Assembly: GCA_012523875.1 (NCBI GenBank)
Contig: JAAYSW010000103.1
Coordinates: 1-9,239 of the forward strand
From: Clostridiales bacterium
GTDB lineage: Bacteria > Bacillota > Clostridia > Oscillospirales > Ruminococcaceae
Direction of reading: 5' to 3'
DNA length: 9,239 nt
The notes below the pieces were generated by a model. It was given only the letters and a program-made list of their open reading frames with translations. It had not been told where the DNA came from and ran no database searches. Shown piece after piece: positions 5,345 to 9,239 of this stretch (its first letter is position 1; every line of letters begins with the position of its first letter). The position numbers and the translations under genes are program-made.

Positions 5345-7108
5345 ATGGAACCCGAACGTCTTGAGGAAGAAGAAAAGACTAGGGATGTTTTCCAGAGGAA
5401 CGCTATAATTAAAAAAATGCAGGAAATTTATAAGGAAGTCGAATACAATTTTTCTAAAAGTATGATAAAAATCGGAACTTGCATTGCACGCACATTTATG
5501 CTAGGTATTAAGGAAATTAAAAAGATGCTTGGTGGAGTGGGCGGTTGGTTCAAGAATAAAGGCTTGATTATGATGGATAAAGTTGGCGACTTTGTCGTCG
5601 ATTTAATTAAAAAAATTGCAAGCCCTATTGCGAATCGGAAGCAATGTGCCGAAGAGATAAGAATTAATCTTAATATTGCTAAAAAGCTTGGTAGAAAAGC
5701 TTTCATAAAGGAAATATTCAAAAGCTTTGGAAGGTTCTATTCTGGAGCAGGTGGAATTTTATCATCTGCGTTTAATTATGTGGCACCCGTTGTTTCGATA
5801 GCATTTCTGATTGGAATAGTAAATTGCGTATCGGGACTTGAATATGGTCTAAGTGTTCAGTATAATGGGCAAGAGATGGGAATAGTTAACGCAGAAACAG
5901 ATTTTGATGCTGCAACCAAAGAGGTTCAAAAAAGAATTGCTCAGGTTGATGGCGGGATGGAGATGGGGTTTACCCCAAGATATTCATTAAAGGTTGTTAA
6001 TAATAATGACCAGTATATAAACCCTGGTCAATTGGCAGATAAGATGCTTAGTAGTTCTGATGCAGAATTGACAGAGGCATTCGGGGTTTATATTGATGGA
6101 GAATTTATCGGAGCGGTTTTGAATAAAGACATTATTGCTCAGGAGCTTGCTAATATGCTTGCAAACTGCGATACAAGTGGTACTGCAACGGCAATCAAGT
6201 TTCAAAAGCAGGTTGAATATTCTAAGGGTATTTATCTTAATGATAGCCTTACCGATGAATCCGATGTAATTAAGAAATTAAAAAGTGTTCGTATGGAAGA
6301 TGCAACTTATGTTGTTAAAGAAAACGACACACCAATGATTATTGCACAAAAATGCAATATGAGTGTGGAGGATTTAACGGAATTGAATCCAGAGTTGATT
6401 AACTCATACAATACAGGCGATATTTTAAAAATTAAGAAAACTATAAGTTATATGCCGATTGAATATACTAGGGTTTTACAGACTACAACATATATTGATT
6501 ATGATTCTGTTGAAGTGGAAACGAATAGTATCAATAAGGGGCAAAGGGCTGTTCTTACAAAAGGTGTTAAAGGCGAGCAAACAAACGTCGAAAATGTACA
6601 CTATGTAGACGGCATGGAAGTTACGAGGGAAGTTCTAAGTTCACAAATTACTAAAGAACCTATTACAGAAGAAATTGGTATAGGAACATATACTGCAAAA
6701 CCTTCTTCACCATCAAGTACTGCATTGTCCGGAAGTGGAGAGTTTAGTTGGCCTGTTAACGGGGGCTATATAAGCTACGGCTTTATCGGAAATAGAAATC
6801 ATAAAGGTATAGATATTGCAGCACCATCGGGAACGGCGATATATGCTGCAGCAGATGGTAAGGTAATTTTTTCAGGTTGGGACTCAGGTGGATATGGAAA
6901 TTGCATTAGAATTGACCATGGCAATGGATATATTACAGTCTATGCACATAACAGTTCTATGAGCGTATCGGTGGGTCAAACGGTTACAAGAGGTGAATAT
7001 ATCGGCGGAATTGGTTCGACAGGGGATTCAACTGGTAATCACTTGCACTTTGAAGTTCGATATAATGGAATACCTCAAAACCCAGTGAACTATATTAATG
7101 TTAATTAA
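5345..7108 (+). CDS. Membrane-anchored LysM-G5-M23 peptidoglycan metallopeptidase
   Basis: A 587-residue cell wall hydrolase predicted to act outside the membrane on peptide cross-links or stems of peptidoglycan. Order of parts: a lysine-rich cytoplasmic region without signal peptide (1-144), one membrane span (about 145-163, rich in V, I, A, F), two alpha/beta modules of similar pattern (near 168-200 and 252-275, each with a 'V-x-x-[ND]-G-x-x-[IM]-G-x-V' core followed by a helix), a LysM domain (about 320-366; YVVKENDTPMIIAQKC), a G5-like domain (about 370-450), a short Ser/Pro linker, and a C-terminal M23 domain (about 465-587). Zinc ligands His486 and Asp490 (HKGID) and His568, with catalytic His535 (YAH) and His566 (HLHFE), are all present, so it should be active. 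LysM and G5 would bind glycan. The long N-terminal region is unusual: most relatives I know have a short tail before the span. The gene has its own promoter and a terminator hairpin 16 bp after the stop. Confidence 0.93.
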   Translation: MEPERLEEEEKTRDVFQRNAIIKKMQEIYKEVEYNFSKSMIKIGTCIARTFMLGIKEIKKMLGGVGGWFKNKGLIMMDKVGDFVVDLIKKIASPIANRKQCAEEIRINLNIAKKLGRKAFIKEIFKSFGRFYSGAGGILSSAFNYVAPVVSIAFLIGIVNCVSGLEYGLSVQYNGQEMGIVNAETDFDAATKEVQKRIAQVDGGMEMGFTPRYSLKVVNNNDQYINPGQLADKMLSSSDAELTEAFGVYIDGEFIGAVLNKDIIAQELANMLANCDTSGTATAIKFQKQVEYSKGIYLNDSLTDESDVIKKLKSVRMEDATYVVKENDTPMIIAQKCNMSVEDLTELNPELINSYNTGDILKIKKTISYMPIEYTRVLQTTTYIDYDSVEVETNSINKGQRAVLTKGVKGEQTNVENVHYVDGMEVTREVLSSQITKEPITEEIGIGTYTAKPSSPSSTALSGSGEFSWPVNGGYISYGFIGNRNHKGIDIAAPSGTAIYAAADGKVIFSGWDSGGYGNCIRIDHGNGYITVYAHNSSMSVSVGQTVTRGEYIGGIGSTGDSTGNHLHFEVRYNGIPQNPVNYINVN

Positions 7109-7124
7109 TTTAATTAAAAAAATG

Positions 7125-7150
7125 ATAAGGATAGCATTTGCTATCCTTAT
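7125..7150. terminator. Terminator hairpin 1 between convergent genes
   Basis: ATAAGGATAGC and GCTATCCTTAT form a perfect 11-bp stem around an ATTT loop, 16 bp after the hydrolase stop codon. On the minus strand a run of seven T follows three bases after the stem, a good intrinsic terminator for the leftward TPR transcript. On the plus strand the tail (TTTC) is weaker, but position fits the end of the hydrolase message; it probably works in both directions. Confidence 0.8.
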
Positions 7151-7204
7151 TTCAATCTGTAGAAAATCCGATTTCATCGTAAAATTGAAGTTTCTCGGAG
7201 ATCT

Positions 7205-7241
7205 GAAATGAGGTATCAGTATAAAACTGATACCTCATTTC
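7205..7241. terminator. Terminator hairpin 2 between convergent genes
   Basis: A perfect 16-bp stem, GAAATGAGGTATCAGT with ACTGATACCTCATTTC, around an ATAAA loop. It is the strongest inverted repeat in the window. The plus-strand tail is TCTTTAG, T-rich but short. It sits 54 bp past the leftward TPR stop (7296) and 96 bp past the rightward hydrolase stop (7108), so it probably insulates the two convergent units together with hairpin 1. Confidence 0.7.
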
Positions 7242-7295
7242 TCTTTAGATTTGGGAGTTTATTAAAGATAACCACCTAAGTTTTACATTACAATT

Positions 7296-8300
7296 TTACT
7301 TAATCTGTGCGTATAGCTTCTTCACTTCTTCATCATCAGTTAAATCACAAACTATGCCTAGGCATAATTTTGCAAACATATTTAAATTATTGTCAATAGC
7401 TTTTTTACCCAAAGCAAATGCAACTGCAACAACTTTCTGGTTCGCACCTGGTTTTAAATCATACTTACTGAACGCTGCCTCAATTTCAATATTAGTTGGC
7501 TTTTCAATATCCTTACCTGTTTTTTGCCTTATAAAGTTCAATTCCCCTACTATTGCAGGGTTTTCCTTGCACCTCATACTTTGATAATAAAATGCTACCG
7601 CTGATTTGTAATCACCTATCTCAATGCAATAAAATCCTAAGTTTGTATAACATCTTGCAAGAATTGAAGTTGATGTGGCAATTTCGATTATATCCCTTGT
7701 CGTATTTAAAAGTTCATCATTATTTTTCTTTAATTTATAAGCTTCAGCAAGCTCGAAATAAGCCTCAGCATTAACAGGATTATACTTTACAGCTTTTTTC
7801 AATATTTCAATAGCTTCATCAACCTTTTTTAATTCAATAAGAACATATCCATTGAATCTAAGCATTTCTGAAAAATTAAACGGTGTCTTATGAAACTTTG
7901 TTACTGGGTTAAATATATGTATATAAATATACTCCTCAAGAGGATTCCTAAAGCTGTAATATTCCTTTCCACTAGTATCAGCAAACTGTTCCTGTATTGT
8001 CGAAACTATGCCCTTCATAAGCTTATTTGAAGTAATATAGTCGTGAACATCAGCGGCTGCTTTTGCTTCACGGAAAATTATATCCAACCTTTTCCCATTG
8101 TAAAACAATGCCTTGGTCATTTCATCCTTCTTCTCTTGAGGGAGTGCATCATAAGCCATTTTGCTAATTTCATCTATAATCTGCTTTGCGTGTTTATGGT
8201 CCCTATATTTCATTGCTTGTTTTTCAAGGAATGCTAAATCTTCTTTGGACTCGCCCTTAAGCTCTGCCTTAATTTCTTCAATAATCTTAGTATAATCCAT
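7296..8300 (-). CDS. Tetratricopeptide-repeat protein of unknown function
   Basis: A 334-residue, apparently cytosolic, helical protein with no signal peptide or membrane span. Residues about 145-176 (GYVLIELKKVDEAIEILKKAVKYNP) match the TPR consensus well; 178-211 (AEAYFELAEAYKLKKNNDELL) and 213-246 (ARCYTNLGFYCIEIGDYKSAVAFYYQ) are further repeats. TPR arrays form a curved scaffold that binds peptides or proteins. Residues 1-140 and 250-334 are helical and I do not recognise them; Pro is rare except at repeat ends. AAGAGG at 8309-8314 on its strand lies eight bases before the ATG. It follows the Q/P/E-rich gene by 39 bp on the same strand, so the two are very likely one operon and may work together. 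A partner-binding role is inferred from the fold only. Confidence 0.85.
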   Translation of the reverse strand: MDYTKIIEEIKAELKGESKEDLAFLEKQAMKYRDHKHAKQIIDEISKMAYDALPQEKKDEMTKALFYNGKRLDIIFREAKAAADVHDYITSNKLMKGIVSTIQEQFADTSGKEYYSFRNPLEEYIYIHIFNPVTKFHKTPFNFSEMLRFNGYVLIELKKVDEAIEILKKAVKYNPVNAEAYFELAEAYKLKKNNDELLNTTRDIIEIATSTSILARCYTNLGFYCIEIGDYKSAVAFYYQSMRCKENPAIVGELNFIRQKTGKDIEKPTNIEIEAAFSKYDLKPGANQKVVAVAFALGKKAIDNNLNMFAKLCLGIVCDLTDDEEVKKLYAQIK

Positions 8301-8339
8301 TTTTAAACCTCTTTCTCTTTGTCTTTTATGCTTAATCCT

Positions 8340-9239
8340 TTACCTTGTCGCCCTTTTCTTCCTTTTTGATTCATCTATATCAAAACCACGTTCCCTGAGC
8401 TTTTTCTCGAACTCATTATTAATTTTCTCAAGTTTTTTCTGTCGTCTAATTTCTGCTCTTGTAAGAGGCACATTCTGTTCAGCATTCTTCTCAGGTTTTT
8501 TTATTTGAGCGTTTTCAACATTTTTCCTTGAGGGTGGTTTATATTCCGTATAAACTGGGATAGGCTCCTTCTTCTTCTTTTCATCTACACTTGCACCCAA
8601 TTGGCTTAAAGCTGCCTCAACCGAATCAACAATAGGTTCAGTAATTTTCATCTCCCCTGAATCATTAATAACTGCTTTCTTTTTTGCATTTGCTGCTATA
8701 ATTGAAGCAATCGTTGGATTTGGCGTTGGATTAATATTTACCTCTTCCTCTTTTACGGCTACATCTGGCTCTGGTTGCTTTTTAGTGGGAGCAACAGCAG
8801 TATAGAAAAGTTGTCCTTTCTCGTTATAAACAGGATATAGTGGTTGCCCTAACTCATTATATATCACTTGCTGTGTATCCTTAGTATCATCTGTATTAAT
8901 CTCCTGCATATCAGGTTGAATTTCTTCCTCCTGTACTGGCTGGGGATTACTTATTCCTGATGGCTGAAACTGAACCTCTGATTTTCTATTTGGAACATCT
9001 TCAGCCTCCTGCACTATTTCTTCTACTGGTTGCACCTGCTGTACAGACTCATCCTTAACTGGAGATATATCGTCCATTATCAGCTTATCCATATCCTCAA
9101 AATCAATATTAATCTCGGACATTTTCTCAGTCTTATTATCTATCTTAGACTTTTCCCTAGCAGGATTAATCATAATATCATTAATATCTTTTATATTAAA
9201 TGGCTTTTCCTCTGCCTTTGGTTGTGGAATTGCAAATTG
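8340..9239 (-). CDS. Q/P/E-rich, low-complexity protein of unknown function (5' end cut by the window edge)
   Basis: Minus-strand frame open from the right edge to TAA at 8342-8340, giving at least 299 residues. An internal ATG at 9173 could be read as a start, but the frame stays open for the 22 codons before it (…AEEKPFNIKDIND) and that ATG has no ribosome binding site, so the gene almost surely begins outside. The visible part is largely disordered: rich in Q, P, E, V and K, without cysteine, membrane span or signal. It carries a tandem 11-residue repeat, YNELGQPLYPV then YNEKGQLFYTA (8796-8861), an Ala/Ile-rich helix (TIASIIAANAKKKAVI), and a strongly basic, probably coiled-coil tail (TRAEIRRQKKLEKINNEFEK to the final KRKKRATR). 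It lies 39 bp upstream of the TPR gene on the same strand. I do not recognise a family. Confidence 0.75.
   Translation of the reverse strand, partial: QFAIPQPKAEEKPFNIKDINDIMINPAREKSKIDNKTEKMSEINIDFEDMDKLIMDDISPVKDESVQQVQPVEEIVQEAEDVPNRKSEVQFQPSGISNPQPVQEEEIQPDMQEINTDDTKDTQQVIYNELGQPLYPVYNEKGQLFYTAVAPTKKQPEPDVAVKEEEVNINPTPNPTIASIIAANAKKKAVINDSGEMKITEPIVDSVEAALSQLGASVDEKKKKEPIPVYTEYKPPSRKNVENAQIKKPEKNAEQNVPLTRAEIRRQKKLEKINNEFEKKLRERGFDIDESKRKKRATR

Noticed and set aside
8340..9173. Complete gene starting at the ATG at 9173.
   Set aside because: The frame is open for 22 more codons to the window edge and this ATG has no ribosome binding site, so the gene is treated as 5'-partial.

Overview
The window reads as a chromosomal segment of an AT-rich, low-GC Gram-positive anaerobe, most likely class Clostridia (Bacillota). 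Evidence: strong AAGGAG/GAGGTG ribosome binding sites before most genes, heavy AGA/AGG/ATA codon use, an Rnf complex gene typical of anaerobes, LuxS, and a LysM-G5-M23 cell wall hydrolase of a kind common in Clostridia. No tRNA, rRNA, IS element, CRISPR array or integrase is visible. Assignment below class level is not possible from this sequence alone.

Layout. Positions 1-1090 (-) hold most of rnfC, cut by the left window edge inside its first iron-sulphur motif; the rest of an rnf operon presumably lies outside. Positions 1216-1899 (-) encode an XRE-type DNA-binding regulator, 125 bp upstream of rnfC on the same strand. A 299-bp, very AT-rich divergent region (1900-2198) separates it from a rightward gene run: a histidine phosphatase (2199-2831), a DUF975-like membrane protein (2927-3775), an RluA-type pseudouridine synthase that overlaps it (best start TTG at 3744), and luxS (4664-5137). 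A new promoter with an extended -10 (5201-5228) then drives a large membrane-anchored peptidoglycan hydrolase (5345-7108) through a roughly 110-nt leader. Two strong hairpins (7125-7150 and 7205-7241) close this side and also face the convergent leftward pair: a TPR protein (7296-8300) and, 39 bp upstream of it, a Q/P/E-rich protein of unknown function that is still open at the right window edge (8340-9239).

Functionally the window mixes housekeeping functions: energy conservation (Rnf), RNA modification (RluA family), activated methyl cycle/AI-2 production (LuxS) and envelope remodelling (M23). Nothing shows that they form one system. The parts least explained by known families are the C-terminal domain of the XRE regulator next to rnfC, the 144-residue cytoplasmic extension of the M23 protein and its leader, and the TPR/Q-rich gene pair. 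I see no clear evidence of an undescribed defence or mobile system.
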